Part shown: positions 9,035-18,791 of the stretch, in pieces
How positions within the stretch are numbered: the first letter of the stretch is position 1
How the letters are laid out: every line of letters starts with the position of its first letter
NCBI RefSeq assembly: GCF_001968815.1
Contig: NZ_MIEQ01000024.1
Span: 119,519-183,518, forward strand
Reading direction: 5' to 3'
Length of the DNA stretch: 64,000 bases
Source of the DNA: Motiliproteus sp. MSK22-1
Lineage (GTDB): Bacteria > Pseudomonadota > Gammaproteobacteria > Pseudomonadales > Balneatricaceae
The notes under the pieces: model-generated
Seen by the model: only the letters and a program-made list of their open reading frames with translations
The model's database searches: none
What the model was told of the DNA's origin: nothing
Program-made: the position numbers and the translations under genes

Positions 9035-11190
9035 TGTCTGCTATTGAGCCTTATGATTTAGGCACAGACCAGGCCGGGCTTGAATCGCCCATTATTGATA
9101 CGGCGTTGCAGGCGCTGGCGCATGCTGCCGAGCATTTTGGTCTGTCGATTGAGGCGGAGCAGCTCAGTCATCAGCTGGGCCGTAGTGAAGGTCGGGTGGA
9201 CAGCCAGGACCTGTGTCGTTGTGCCGGTTGGATTGGCTTGCGGGCTCGATCTGTTTCAACCCGGACTGAGCGCTTAAGGACACTGCCATTGCCGGTCTTG
9301 CTGCAGACGGAACAGGGCTGGTTGGTACTTGAAGCGGTGTCTGCTGATAGCGTTATTCTTTACCATCCGACGACGGCACGAAGTCGCCGTTACCCCGTAT
9401 CTACGTTTGCCAAATACTGGCGAGGCGAGGCGGTGTTGCTGGCTGAGGCTCGGGAACTTAAGGGTAAGCAGAAATTCGGTTTTGGTTGGTTTATTCCTTC
9501 TATTCGCAAGCACGTCAGTCAATTTCGTAATGTACTGCTGGTGTCGTTGATGCTGCAGCTGATCGCCCTGGTGACCCCGATTCTGCTTGAGAATGTGATT
9601 GATCGTGTACTGGTCAGTCGGAGTCTGAACAGCCTTCAGGTCCTGGGTCTGGCCATGTTGGCGCTGGCAGTATTCGAGCCGCTGTACGGTTTTCTACGAG
9701 GATGGTTGTTTTCCAACCTTGCCAGCAAAGTCAATTCGGAGCTGTCCAGTCGTCTCTATCAGCATCTGGTGGCACTACCGTTAGATTATTTCCAGCAGCG
9801 TCAGACCGGAGAGATTATTGCCCGGGTCCGAGAGATGGGACAGATTCGTCAGTTTCTGACCGGTTCGGCTCTGACTATGGTTCTGGATCTGTTTTTTATC
9901 GGGATGTTCGTTGCCGTGATGTTTGCCTATGCACCGACACTTACCTGGCTGGTGCTGGGTTCCCTGGTGCTCTATTTTTTATTCTGGCTGATGATTGGAC
10001 CGGTAATGCGGGCGCGCGTAACCCGGGAATATGAACTTAGTGCCGATAACACCGCTTATCTGGCGGAATCGGTGACGGGGATTGAAACAATTAAAACCAC
10101 CGCCACTGAAGCGAGTTTTCTGCGGCGTTGGGAACAGCTTATCGCCGCTTTTGTGCGTGCTTCGTTTCGGGCCAGAGTCACGGGAATCTGGGCGGGTCAG
10201 GGCATCGGGCTGATTCAGAAAATTACCGCAGCGTTACTGCTCTGGTGGGGAGTCACTCTGGTTATGGATGGGGTGCTGACACCGGGTGGGCTGGTCGCCT
10301 TTAATATGCTTTCGGGGCACGTGACTCAGCCGATTTTGCGTCTGGCGCAGGTTTGGCAGGACTTTCAGCATAGCCTGATCTCGTTGCGCCGTATCGGTGA
10401 CATCCTTGATGAAGAAACCGAAGAGGGTAGTGGTGGTCTTGCCTCAGTGCCCAAACTTCGAGGTGGTATCTGCTTTCAGGGGGTTCGCTTTCGCTACCAT
10501 GAAGATAGTCAGGAAGTGTTGCGCAACCTTCATTTGGAGATCAAACCCGGTGAGTTTGTCGGTATTACCGGCCCGTCAGGTTCGGGAAAATCCACCCTGA
10601 CGCGACTGTTGCAACGGCTTTACATCCCTCAACAGGGTCAGGTACTGGTGGACGGTATCGATTTGGCCATTGCTGATCCTGTTGCCCTTCGCCGCAACAT
10701 GAGCGTGGTGTTGCAGGAAAGTCTGCTGTTCTCTGGTTCTGTCGCTGACAACATTCGTCTGTGTTGCCCCCAGGCCTCAGATGCGGCGGTTATTCATGCT
10801 GCGGGTCTGGCGGGGGCCGATGAGTTTATCCGCGAACTGCCACAAGGCTACGATGCACCGGTGGGTGAAAAAGGGGCTCGGCTATCGGGAGGTCAGCGTC
10901 AGCGCATTGCCCTGGCACGAGCGCTGCTGACTAACCCGGGCATCCTGTTGCTGGATGAAGCCACCAGTGCACTGGATTACGAGTCGGAAGCGGCAGTTAT
11001 GGCCAATATGGATGCCATTTGTCAGGGGCGAACAGTGATCAGTATCGCCCACCGGCTCAATACCCTGCGTTATGCCGATCGAATTCTGGTAATGGAGCAC
11101 GGACAGATCGTCGAGCAGGGGCGTCATGAGCAGCTATTGGAGCAAGCCGGCAGCTACGCCCGGTTGTGGAAATTACAGGTGCAGGGGTAG
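9034..11190 (+). CDS. rtxE: Second type I secretion ABC ATPase/permease (RtxE-like)
   Basis: This is a second full HlyB-type exporter half, 718 residues: degenerate C39-like N-terminus (about 20-135), membrane domain (about 155-450), and an ATPase domain with Walker A GPSGSGKST (513-521), LSGGQ (617-621) and Walker B LLLDEATSALD with D641-E642. Both ATPases therefore look catalytically complete. The order ATPase, fusion protein, ATPase, all overlapping by one base (TGATG), matches the four-part MARTX exporter of Vibrio cholerae (rtxB-rtxD-rtxE), where the two ATPases act as a heterodimer. That function is inferred from the arrangement. Confidence 0.92.
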   Translation: MSAIEPYDLGTDQAGLESPIIDTALQALAHAAEHFGLSIEAEQLSHQLGRSEGRVDSQDLCRCAGWIGLRARSVSTRTERLRTLPLPVLLQTEQGWLVLEAVSADSVILYHPTTARSRRYPVSTFAKYWRGEAVLLAEARELKGKQKFGFGWFIPSIRKHVSQFRNVLLVSLMLQLIALVTPILLENVIDRVLVSRSLNSLQVLGLAMLALAVFEPLYGFLRGWLFSNLASKVNSELSSRLYQHLVALPLDYFQQRQTGEIIARVREMGQIRQFLTGSALTMVLDLFFIGMFVAVMFAYAPTLTWLVLGSLVLYFLFWLMIGPVMRARVTREYELSADNTAYLAESVTGIETIKTTATEASFLRRWEQLIAAFVRASFRARVTGIWAGQGIGLIQKITAALLLWWGVTLVMDGVLTPGGLVAFNMLSGHVTQPILRLAQVWQDFQHSLISLRRIGDILDEETEEGSGGLASVPKLRGGICFQGVRFRYHEDSQEVLRNLHLEIKPGEFVGITGPSGSGKSTLTRLLQRLYIPQQGQVLVDGIDLAIADPVALRRNMSVVLQESLLFSGSVADNIRLCCPQASDAAVIHAAGLAGADEFIRELPQGYDAPVGEKGARLSGGQRQRIALARALLTNPGILLLDEATSALDYESEAAVMANMDAICQGRTVISIAHRLNTLRYADRILVMEHGQIVEQGRHEQLLEQAGSYARLWKLQVQG

Positions 11191-11277
11191 CGAATCCTCT
11201 GAATATTGAACAGTGCAGTAAAAGGAAAAATGCAGTAGAGCAGATAAAAACCAGTAGACCCCACTTGGAGAGTGTTT

Positions 11278-14200
11278 ATGACTACCGACGCCACTGATGA
11301 AATCGTATTGGACTCAGATCAACAGGCCAAATTATGGAAAGAATTCGCAGGACAATTGACTGGTAAAGTCAAAGAATCAATGGAGACCGGGACTAGTCAA
11401 TCTGACCCTCTGGCCATGTCTGCCAGCCTGGCTTCGATCTTACGGGAGGCTGGAAATTTTGATACCGAGCTGATCGAAGCGATCGAAGAACTTTCAGCTG
11501 ATTCAGAGGTTCTGGCTGAAATAAACAAGTTTCAAGAAGGGTTAAATGGTAACGAAGATATCTCGACAGTGGGTGTTCAGCCTCCAGTACCGGAAGAGCC
11601 GCCCGCCGGTGATGATGGTTTAAACGGCCGGGTTATCCTGGGAGAAGAGGGTGATTTGCTTCGTTACAGCAATTATATGTCTGATTCCGGGACCCGGTTT
11701 GGTGGCTTTGTCAAAGACGTTCCCAAACGTATTAGTAAGCTTATTGACTCCAGTCTGGGGTTACGGCTGAGTAAGGTTGATGTACTGAAAGAGCAGTGGC
11801 AAAAGACTAATAAGTACTGGAACAGAGAAGTTGCGGGAACCCTTCAGCATTATCGGGTTGGTCCGGGAGAGATGTTTCCGGAGTTTACTTCCCGGCAGTG
11901 GGCTTCCTTACCGAGAAAAAATGGCCTGACAGTATTTCAGCGAAGAGAAAATGCCCTGGCCAGTATTGAGTCTCAGATTTTAAAGCAGCAGAGCAAAAAC
12001 AAGGGTGTAACCAGCGCGGCCAGTATGTTTAAGACCGCCGGCAAAGGAGTCAAGGGCATTAGTGCTCTTTACGGTATTGCCCAAGGGGCTATTGGAACGA
12101 CTGTTGGTTCACAGCATGACAAAGATATGCGCCTTGCCGGTGGGGTGTTAGGAATGGCAACAGGTGTAACCGGTATCATGGATCTGTTTAACGAAAAAAT
12201 TGCTACTAAGTATGCTGCCAAGGTTACCGCTAAATCCGGGGCAGCTGCGGGAGAAGCGGCGCTAAAGAAGGCCGGGCGGTTTATTCCGGTTGCAGGCATG
12301 GTTGTTGGTGTGGCCGCTGGAGTTCACTCCATAACGGCTAATGCCATGGCGGCAGATGAGGCCCGTCGCCAAGGCAACCACGGTCGGGCTGCTATGTACG
12401 GGGTCATGGCAACATTGGATAGTGTGGCTCTGGTACTGGATGTCGTGAGCGGGGTACTCGATCTATTGCCGGGCGTTGGTACAGCGATCTCATTTGTTGT
12501 GGACATTATTAGTACTGTGCTTGGGGTATTCAGTGATCTGATCGGTTTCTTTACCCATATGGTTGATACCCGCACTGAAGAGGAAAAACTTCAGGAAAGT
12601 TTTGATGAGTATATAGGCTCAGATGGATTCAAGAGCTATCTGGATAATATGGCAACTGCCTACACAGACCAGGGCTATGATGTTTTCAAATATGCTATTG
12701 ATTCCAAGGGAGCGGATCTTGATGGCTCAGAAGACGCTCACAACAAAATTGAAGCGAAAGAATATGTCAGGGATCTGACCAACAAAGCGAAAGCAGGGTT
12801 GGATGAGCTGCGCTTGGCTGTTGTTGATAATACCTGGAGAGATGATCCACTGATTGGCGGTATGCTTGATGATTTGCTGGATGCTCAGGGAGGTGGCAGT
12901 AAAAACCTGTTCGGCCATGACGGCGATGACCGGTTGTACGCCTCTGAGCATGGCAGTCACAACCTTTATGGGGGTGAGGGTAACGATTATCTCTACAGTC
13001 CTCTGGGCTACCATAAGCTATACGGTGAAGAAGGGGACGATATTTTGGTGGGAACGCCGGGAATCACAGCAGGGTTTGACGGCGGACCCGGTATTGATAC
13101 GGTGGTGGTAAATGGTCTGCATGGTGGAGACTCCTGGAACTATTATGATCCTGACCACGGCTTGAGATTTGCTGAAAATAGCACTCGCGGGCAATCAACC
13201 ATACCTGAAGACAAGCGTTTCTTTGTTAATGGCGCTTACATTGATCTCGCTAACAAATCAGCTGGTTTTCAGATTGATCCAGACTACCTGGTGGAAAAAG
13301 GAGAGCTTCAGAGTGCACTGCAAGGCAGTCAGAGTGGACTCTTTTCCGATAATGGCGAATTGCAGCAGCTAAAGTCGCTGGCTCGTCGTGGAGGGCTAAC
13401 CAATCTGGGCACTCTGGATAACCTGGAATCGCTGATTGCGGACAAAAATATGTGGTTTCTGGGGCGTGATGCCAGTGACACCACCTATCAACTTAATTAT
13501 TTTACTGATGGTGAATACCTGTATGAAATTGAGCTGTTTCAGGGGCAGTTAACAGGAGCCATTGTTGATAGAAGTTCATTGAAATTACAGGACATCTCCG
13601 ATTCCATCGTGACCTGGGAAACTCAGGATGATCCCGGTTTGACTCGAGTGACGGGTGGTTTCTACGACCCCAGTAAAAAAGTTGAATCACTGCTGTACCT
13701 GTATTTCTCCCGTACTGAGTTTATCCAGGATGTCGAGAATGTCGTGTTGGATATTTACGGGGGAGCATCGCTATTCGGTGACGATAAAAATAACGTAATT
13801 AACATTGGTGAGCGTGTTAGCGGTGGAATTCTTGGCGATACTATTCCAAGCGTGATAGATGGGCGCGATGGCGATGATACTATCGTTCTAAAGCGACAGA
13901 GTACCGGAGATGATTCCGGATATTCAGTCTACCTGTCCGGGACCTCTGTGTACGGTGGAGAGGGAAGAGATACGCTGATTCTTTCCAGCGCCGATCCGGC
14001 ATCTGAATCCTGGAGTCAATGGCGGGAACGTGATGATAAGGACTATAACTATTCGTACGTTCTGCTCGACGTTGATGATGCCGCAATGGTTGATCAGCAC
14101 GACTGGGATCTGGATTGGGATCCTACAAAGGTCAACGGTGGACAGCACCATGTGCTTAGAACCAACTCAATTGAATCCATTGTTTTGGACGATCGAGGTT

Positions 14201-17200
14201 TGCAGAATCTGGCTGTACGTCCCATTGAGCTGGATGCTACCCGGATTGATACCAGTCTGACCATTACCAGCCAGTCCCGTAATCAGGTATGGATAGAAAG
14301 TACCCGGCAGACGGATCAGATCAGGGTTATTAATGCGGGTGATAACAGTCGTTTTGTTAATCTGGGCGGGGATGATTCACTGGATTTTAGCCCCTTCAAG
14401 GGTTCAACCGGGGTCAATGTTGATCTTTCTGCCGGCACGATTACCGGTGCCTTTAGTGCCACACTGGATAATTTTGATAATGTGCTGGCCAGTCAGCATA
14501 ACGACACACTGACAGGTAACGACAAGGTCAATAAGCTGGTAGCGTTTGGCGGTCAGGATAATCTGTCAGGTGGTGGGGAGAGTGATCAGTTGTTTTCCAG
14601 GCGAGGACAACATCATCTTGATGGTGGTGCCGGCACTGATGCGTATACCATTGAAGGCTCAGTTGTCACTGAACGGGTGGCCATCAATGTACTGAAAGAG
14701 AAAGATCATGGGGCCCATGTGGCCGAGCTGGACGTCTCGCAGAACACTCGAATGAATCAAGACCTGAGTAATCTGGTTGCGGGTGAACAAGTTCAGTTGC
14801 GCTTTGATTATGCAAGCCGGGTAGGAAGTGGGACCGGGAATGGGATGCGTGTTCTTTGGAACGGTGTTGAGGTGTTTTCCAGAGATGGCGATACTGGAGG
14901 TTGGAACGAGTATTCGCTAACGCTGACGGCTCAGGATGGGGGTAACCAGCTGTCCTTTGAGGGCACTGGCTCCAGTGATGGACTGGGTCATCTTATTGAT
15001 AACGTATCCGTCACCAATGATCTGGGCCGTGAGCTGGTGACCAATGGCAGTTTTGAGCAGGGTAATGTTGGCTGGACAGGTACTCAGGGGCTGGAAACCC
15101 AATACAAACCAGAAACTTACGGTTTAGCTGAGATTCAACTCACGGCAGGCGGGTTGAATGGGGTCTGGAATGATAATCAATTGATACTGGATGTCTTGGC
15201 TCAGGATCGCAATCAGTTGCAGCTTATGTCTGATTCAATACAGATCGTTGATGAAGAGGGCAATGTCCTTTCAGGCAAGGGCACTATCAGTGTTGTGGGT
15301 AACCAATTGGTCTTTGATCCAGGCAGTGATTTTGATGGAATGGAGCGACACGATCAGCAAACATTTTATGTTCAGTACCAAAGTTCGGGCTCTACCGCCA
15401 CTCTGGATGATAGCGGGCTGGAGGCAGATATCCTGAGAACCGGTTACTTTACAGCTACTGATCAGATTCATTTTGATATCGATCAGAATGGGAACCTACA
15501 GGTTAAGGACGACCAGGACAATCTGGTCTTCACCGATCTTGGTTTTGGCAAAGCGATCGCGGCAGGAATGACTGATCTTTTGGATCTGGCGCGGGATTTC
15601 AGTAAACGTTTCCCCCAGTGGGCGTTATCAGAAACAGATATAGTGCTGGATGCCGATCAAATCTTTGATCTGGTCAGTACTGGATTGGAGCATAAAGCGA
15701 CAGAATCAACAGGGGGGGACAGAAGCTCCCCTGATGCTGCCTTTGGTGGATGGGACCGCTATTTAGTAACGTCGTTACTCGGTACCCAGACCATTGGAGG
15801 CTGGAGTGGTAATGATGTTCTGGTTTCTGACACCTATGGTTTATCGGGAGGTTCCGGGGAATCCAGGGTGAATACCGGTGCTGGAGATGATGTTGTTATC
15901 GTTAATGAAGGTGTTGTTCAGGGCGGCGGTAGCTCTAACCGCACAGCCGTTCACCTGGAGGGCGGCAGCAATACCGTGATAGTCGGTAATCAACAACGGC
16001 AGGTTGATATCAGCCTGGGACAGGGGGGCAGCTCTACGGATCGGAATACACTGGTGTTTGACGGGATAACACCGGATCAACTGAATGTTGTAGCTGGCTC
16101 CCAGGGTGGATTCGATATTTATGTTGAAGGCAGCTTGATCGCAACAACCCTCGCTGCGAATGTGATTGATAGCTACGCATTTAAGGGTGAAGACCGGACA
16201 ATCATTATTAAGGGGAGTGACGCTTTTGCCAGTCTGGGAAGTGCCGGAGGTGGCTATGACTATTATGAGTTTCTGGATGCAGACGAACAACGAGGACTGC
16301 ACTTTACTTCGTTAAGTCCTGATCAGCTCAACCTGGATATTCAGCTTGGAGCCGAAGGAATTATTGTTGGCTTAAATTATCAGGGCAGCCCGTTACATAG
16401 CGTTCATATTTCCAATCTTGAACTGGCGACACTAACGGAGCTGGATCTGGGGGCTCTGGCCGTTGGTTTAGCGATGGAAGTCCCGGCCGGTATCGAATTT
16501 TCAGATTCCAGTCTGACAATGGCCGCAGCCGGTGAGTATTTTATTCAGCTGCTTCAGGACTCGTCCCGGCATACACTGCCGTCTGGAGTCTCTCTGGTAG
16601 ACAAGGGGGAAGCTGGTTATTCCGACGAGCTCAGTTATCTTACCGCTCTTGCTTCCTCGGCAGCCGGAGAAGGTTCAACCGGGGGAGACGCAGGAGGGGC
16701 CATATCTGGAAAGGTAGATGTTGCTATTCAGAATGCCTCATTTGAAGACAAGCTGATTGCATCTGATCGCACTCTGGAGCGCGATGTACCCCACTGGAAT
16801 ATTAGCGGGGGTAACACAGCATCATTCAAAGACGAGCAAGGTTTTGGTGTTGACGGTGGCGCATCAGAAGGGAGTAATCTGGTACAGATTAATAACGGTG
16901 GATCAATCAGTCAAACCCTGGCAGCGACCTTTGATTCAACCGCTGACTATCAGTTATCCGTCGATCTTGCTAACTACAGATATACGGTTTCTGATGTGAG
17001 TGTTCGACTCTGGGCCGGTTCGACTCTGTTGGGTTCAGTGGACCTGTCTGCTACGCAAGTGCAGCAACAACTGGGTTATGGGAGTTGGCATACGCTGACC
17101 ATGGATGTTGATGGTGCGGTTCATAGTGCAGCTGATGATGAGACTTTGCGGATTGAGGTTGCCAATCCTGATGATGCTAACGGGCAATGGAATGATATCT

Positions 17201-17334
17201 TTGTTGATAATCTGAGCCTGGCGAAGTTGACGGGGGCGATGGCAACCTTTGATACATCGGGTTCTTCGGCTGGAGGCACGGCCGTGAATCAAACGCCCTT
17301 TACACTTGAACCCGTTTTAACGGCCGCTGTTTAG
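11278..17334 (+). CDS. Large RTX toxin/adhesin-like protein, putative cargo of the adjacent exporter
   Basis: This 2018-residue acidic protein lies 87 bases after rtxE in the same direction. Residues about 235-430 are hydrophobic, with strings such as GRFIPVAGMVVGVAAGV and a long helical hairpin, as in pore-forming RTX toxins. Calcium-binding-like glycine/aspartate repeats are sparse and scattered: about 541-605 (NLYGGEGNDYL, KLYGEEGDDIL), 858-905, 1071-1125 and 1500-1595. Two jelly-roll-like modules with an N-x-SFE motif sit near 1134-1275 (VTNGSFEQG) and 1815-1985 (IQNASFED). The C-terminus (TLEPVLTAAV) suits a type I secretion signal. ATG 11278 has GGAG 7 bases upstream; the GTG at 11272 is too close to it. 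No acyltransferase (rtxC/hlyC) is adjacent. Toxin and adhesin are both possible. Confidence 0.85.
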   Translation: MTTDATDEIVLDSDQQAKLWKEFAGQLTGKVKESMETGTSQSDPLAMSASLASILREAGNFDTELIEAIEELSADSEVLAEINKFQEGLNGNEDISTVGVQPPVPEEPPAGDDGLNGRVILGEEGDLLRYSNYMSDSGTRFGGFVKDVPKRISKLIDSSLGLRLSKVDVLKEQWQKTNKYWNREVAGTLQHYRVGPGEMFPEFTSRQWASLPRKNGLTVFQRRENALASIESQILKQQSKNKGVTSAASMFKTAGKGVKGISALYGIAQGAIGTTVGSQHDKDMRLAGGVLGMATGVTGIMDLFNEKIATKYAAKVTAKSGAAAGEAALKKAGRFIPVAGMVVGVAAGVHSITANAMAADEARRQGNHGRAAMYGVMATLDSVALVLDVVSGVLDLLPGVGTAISFVVDIISTVLGVFSDLIGFFTHMVDTRTEEEKLQESFDEYIGSDGFKSYLDNMATAYTDQGYDVFKYAIDSKGADLDGSEDAHNKIEAKEYVRDLTNKAKAGLDELRLAVVDNTWRDDPLIGGMLDDLLDAQGGGSKNLFGHDGDDRLYASEHGSHNLYGGEGNDYLYSPLGYHKLYGEEGDDILVGTPGITAGFDGGPGIDTVVVNGLHGGDSWNYYDPDHGLRFAENSTRGQSTIPEDKRFFVNGAYIDLANKSAGFQIDPDYLVEKGELQSALQGSQSGLFSDNGELQQLKSLARRGGLTNLGTLDNLESLIADKNMWFLGRDASDTTYQLNYFTDGEYLYEIELFQGQLTGAIVDRSSLKLQDISDSIVTWETQDDPGLTRVTGGFYDPSKKVESLLYLYFSRTEFIQDVENVVLDIYGGASLFGDDKNNVINIGERVSGGILGDTIPSVIDGRDGDDTIVLKRQSTGDDSGYSVYLSGTSVYGGEGRDTLILSSADPASESWSQWRERDDKDYNYSYVLLDVDDAAMVDQHDWDLDWDPTKVNGGQHHVLRTNSIESIVLDDRGLQNLAVRPIELDATRIDTSLTITSQSRNQVWIESTRQTDQIRVINAGDNSRFVNLGGDDSLDFSPFKGSTGVNVDLSAGTITGAFSATLDNFDNVLASQHNDTLTGNDKVNKLVAFGGQDNLSGGGESDQLFSRRGQHHLDGGAGTDAYTIEGSVVTERVAINVLKEKDHGAHVAELDVSQNTRMNQDLSNLVAGEQVQLRFDYASRVGSGTGNGMRVLWNGVEVFSRDGDTGGWNEYSLTLTAQDGGNQLSFEGTGSSDGLGHLIDNVSVTNDLGRELVTNGSFEQGNVGWTGTQGLETQYKPETYGLAEIQLTAGGLNGVWNDNQLILDVLAQDRNQLQLMSDSIQIVDEEGNVLSGKGTISVVGNQLVFDPGSDFDGMERHDQQTFYVQYQSSGSTATLDDSGLEADILRTGYFTATDQIHFDIDQNGNLQVKDDQDNLVFTDLGFGKAIAAGMTDLLDLARDFSKRFPQWALSETDIVLDADQIFDLVSTGLEHKATESTGGDRSSPDAAFGGWDRYLVTSLLGTQTIGGWSGNDVLVSDTYGLSGGSGESRVNTGAGDDVVIVNEGVVQGGGSSNRTAVHLEGGSNTVIVGNQQRQVDISLGQGGSSTDRNTLVFDGITPDQLNVVAGSQGGFDIYVEGSLIATTLAANVIDSYAFKGEDRTIIIKGSDAFASLGSAGGGYDYYEFLDADEQRGLHFTSLSPDQLNLDIQLGAEGIIVGLNYQGSPLHSVHISNLELATLTELDLGALAVGLAMEVPAGIEFSDSSLTMAAAGEYFIQLLQDSSRHTLPSGVSLVDKGEAGYSDELSYLTALASSAAGEGSTGGDAGGAISGKVDVAIQNASFEDKLIASDRTLERDVPHWNISGGNTASFKDEQGFGVDGGASEGSNLVQINNGGSISQTLAATFDSTADYQLSVDLANYRYTVSDVSVRLWAGSTLLGSVDLSATQVQQQLGYGSWHTLTMDVDGAVHSAADDETLRIEVANPDDANGQWNDIFVDNLSLAKLTGAMATFDTSGSSAGGTAVNQTPFTLEPVLTAAV

Positions 17335-17351
17335 TCGTTATGCGGTTAAAA

Positions 17352-17374
17352 AACCCGGAGGATGTCTCCGGGTT
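17352..17374 (-). terminator. Bidirectional terminator between the RTX gene and the polyamine-binding protein gene
   Basis: AACCCGGAG and CTCCGGGTT form a perfect 9-bp stem with a 5-base loop. On the minus strand it is followed by TTTTTTAACC, a proper U-tract for the binding-protein gene; on the plus strand the tail is weaker. Confidence 0.85.
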
Positions 17375-17417
17375 ATTTACCCGCAGGATACTGAAACTAA
17401 AAACAGGCCTGGATTTC

Positions 17418-18548
17418 TTAGCGACCGGATTTAAAGTCGGTCCACAGCCGTGTAATTACGCGGTCAATTTTTTTAGGCAGGACTTTGAAAGAAAACAGTT
17501 TTGCTCTAACATCCTCTGGTGGAAATATGCTGACATCGTTGACAATTTCTTTATCGACCAGCCCCAGTGATTGATTGTTGGCATTCGCGTAAGCCACATA
17601 ATTGGTAATATCAGCAATTACATCTGGGCGCATAAGGAAGTTAACGAACTTGTGAGCATTTTCTGCATTCCTGGCATCGGCAGGAATCGCTAGCATGTCA
17701 AACCAAACCGCGGTTCCTTCTTTGGGAATGCTGTAGGCTACATTAACCCCATTATCACTTTCTTCGGCCCGTGTGGCCGCCTGAATGATGTCTCCAGACC
17801 AGCCTACGGCTACGCAGATATCACCATTGGCAAGATCATTAATATATTGTGAAGAGTGGAAGTAAGTTATATGAGGGCGAATTCCTTTTAACAATTGTCC
17901 AGCAGGGGCGCTTTTTTTATAGTCGCTTTTATTAAAACTGTTTGGATCCATCCCCGAGTAGTGCAGGGCCAGAGGAATAATCTCTGTGGGGGCGTCGAGG
18001 ATTGCAACCCCGCAGGAGGAAAGCTTGGCAACGTTCTCTGGCTTGAAAATAAGGTCCCAGCTATCGACAGGGGCATCTTCTCCAAGGGCTTCCTTTACTT
18101 TCTCAACGTTGTAACCGATTCCGGTAGTACCCCAGAGATAGGGAATACCATGACGATTATCCGGATCTACTTCGGTAAGAACTTTCATCAGGCCGGAATC
18201 AAGGTTTTTATAGTTGGGAAGCTTGCTTCGATCCAGTGGCTGGAAGACCCCTGCCATGATCTGACGTCCCAAAAATGAAGATGTAGGCACGACAAGGTCA
18301 AACCCGGAGCTACCAGACAGTAACTTTGCTTCAAGAACTTCATTGCTGTCGAAGACATCGTAGGTGACCTCAATGCCGGTTTCTTTTTCAAATTTCTCAA
18401 TCGTTTCCGGCGCAATATAGTCGGACCAGTTATAGAATTTCAATTCCTGCTTGGCTTCGGCCTGCACGGTGACTGCCAGAGTCAAAGCGAGGGTAGACAC
18501 CAAAGTCGATACAGGCAGCCTGAAACGAGGGGTGATTGAGTTAGTCAT
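17418..18548 (-). CDS. Periplasmic polyamine-binding protein (PotF/SpuD-like)
   Basis: This exported solute-binding protein delivers putrescine or spermidine to a PotGHI-type permease. The N-terminus has a signal peptide (about residues 1-30, ending VQAEA). The mature part starts with KFYNWSDYI, the hallmark of the PotD/PotF family, followed by [12 protein letters not shown] and FDLVVPTS. Tryptophan and aspartate residues that line the polyamine cleft are present in WGTTGIGYN and VGWSGD. ATG 18548 (376 residues) has AAGG 8 bases upstream; a longer frame to 18602 would precede the signal peptide. The gene is isolated from the permease genes, which start 16 kb away at 34789. Confidence 0.92.
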   Translation of the reverse strand: MTNSITPRFRLPVSTLVSTLALTLAVTVQAEAKQELKFYNWSDYIAPETIEKFEKETGIEVTYDVFDSNEVLEAKLLSGSSGFDLVVPTSSFLGRQIMAGVFQPLDRSKLPNYKNLDSGLMKVLTEVDPDNRHGIPYLWGTTGIGYNVEKVKEALGEDAPVDSWDLIFKPENVAKLSSCGVAILDAPTEIIPLALHYSGMDPNSFNKSDYKKSAPAGQLLKGIRPHITYFHSSQYINDLANGDICVAVGWSGDIIQAATRAEESDNGVNVAYSIPKEGTAVWFDMLAIPADARNAENAHKFVNFLMRPDVIADITNYVAYANANNQSLGLVDKEIVNDVSIFPPEDVRAKLFSFKVLPKKIDRVITRLWTDFKSGR

Positions 18549-18791
18549 AGTATTAACCTTTGTTCTACTTATTTTAAGTGGGGTCAATACAGGTCTCAGC
18601 AATCACAATCGAGGTGTGATTGCGAGCCCGCACCTTTAAATCATTTGCCGCGAATGTAGCTGTGATGGCTCACTGATTCTGACGGCATATCTCATCACTG
18701 TTTATAAGGTATGTTCTTCATAGGTTCCGGTGATATACCCCCTGAGGTATATATTGGTGTTTTTTGGAGAGGGGGGGACACTCTGGGTTCC

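Noticed and set aside
18733..18752. ATATACC/GGTATAT hairpin as terminator of the glutamylpolyamine synthetase gene
   Set aside because: The T-run is on the plus strand, opposite to the gene, and the stem is short and AT-rich.
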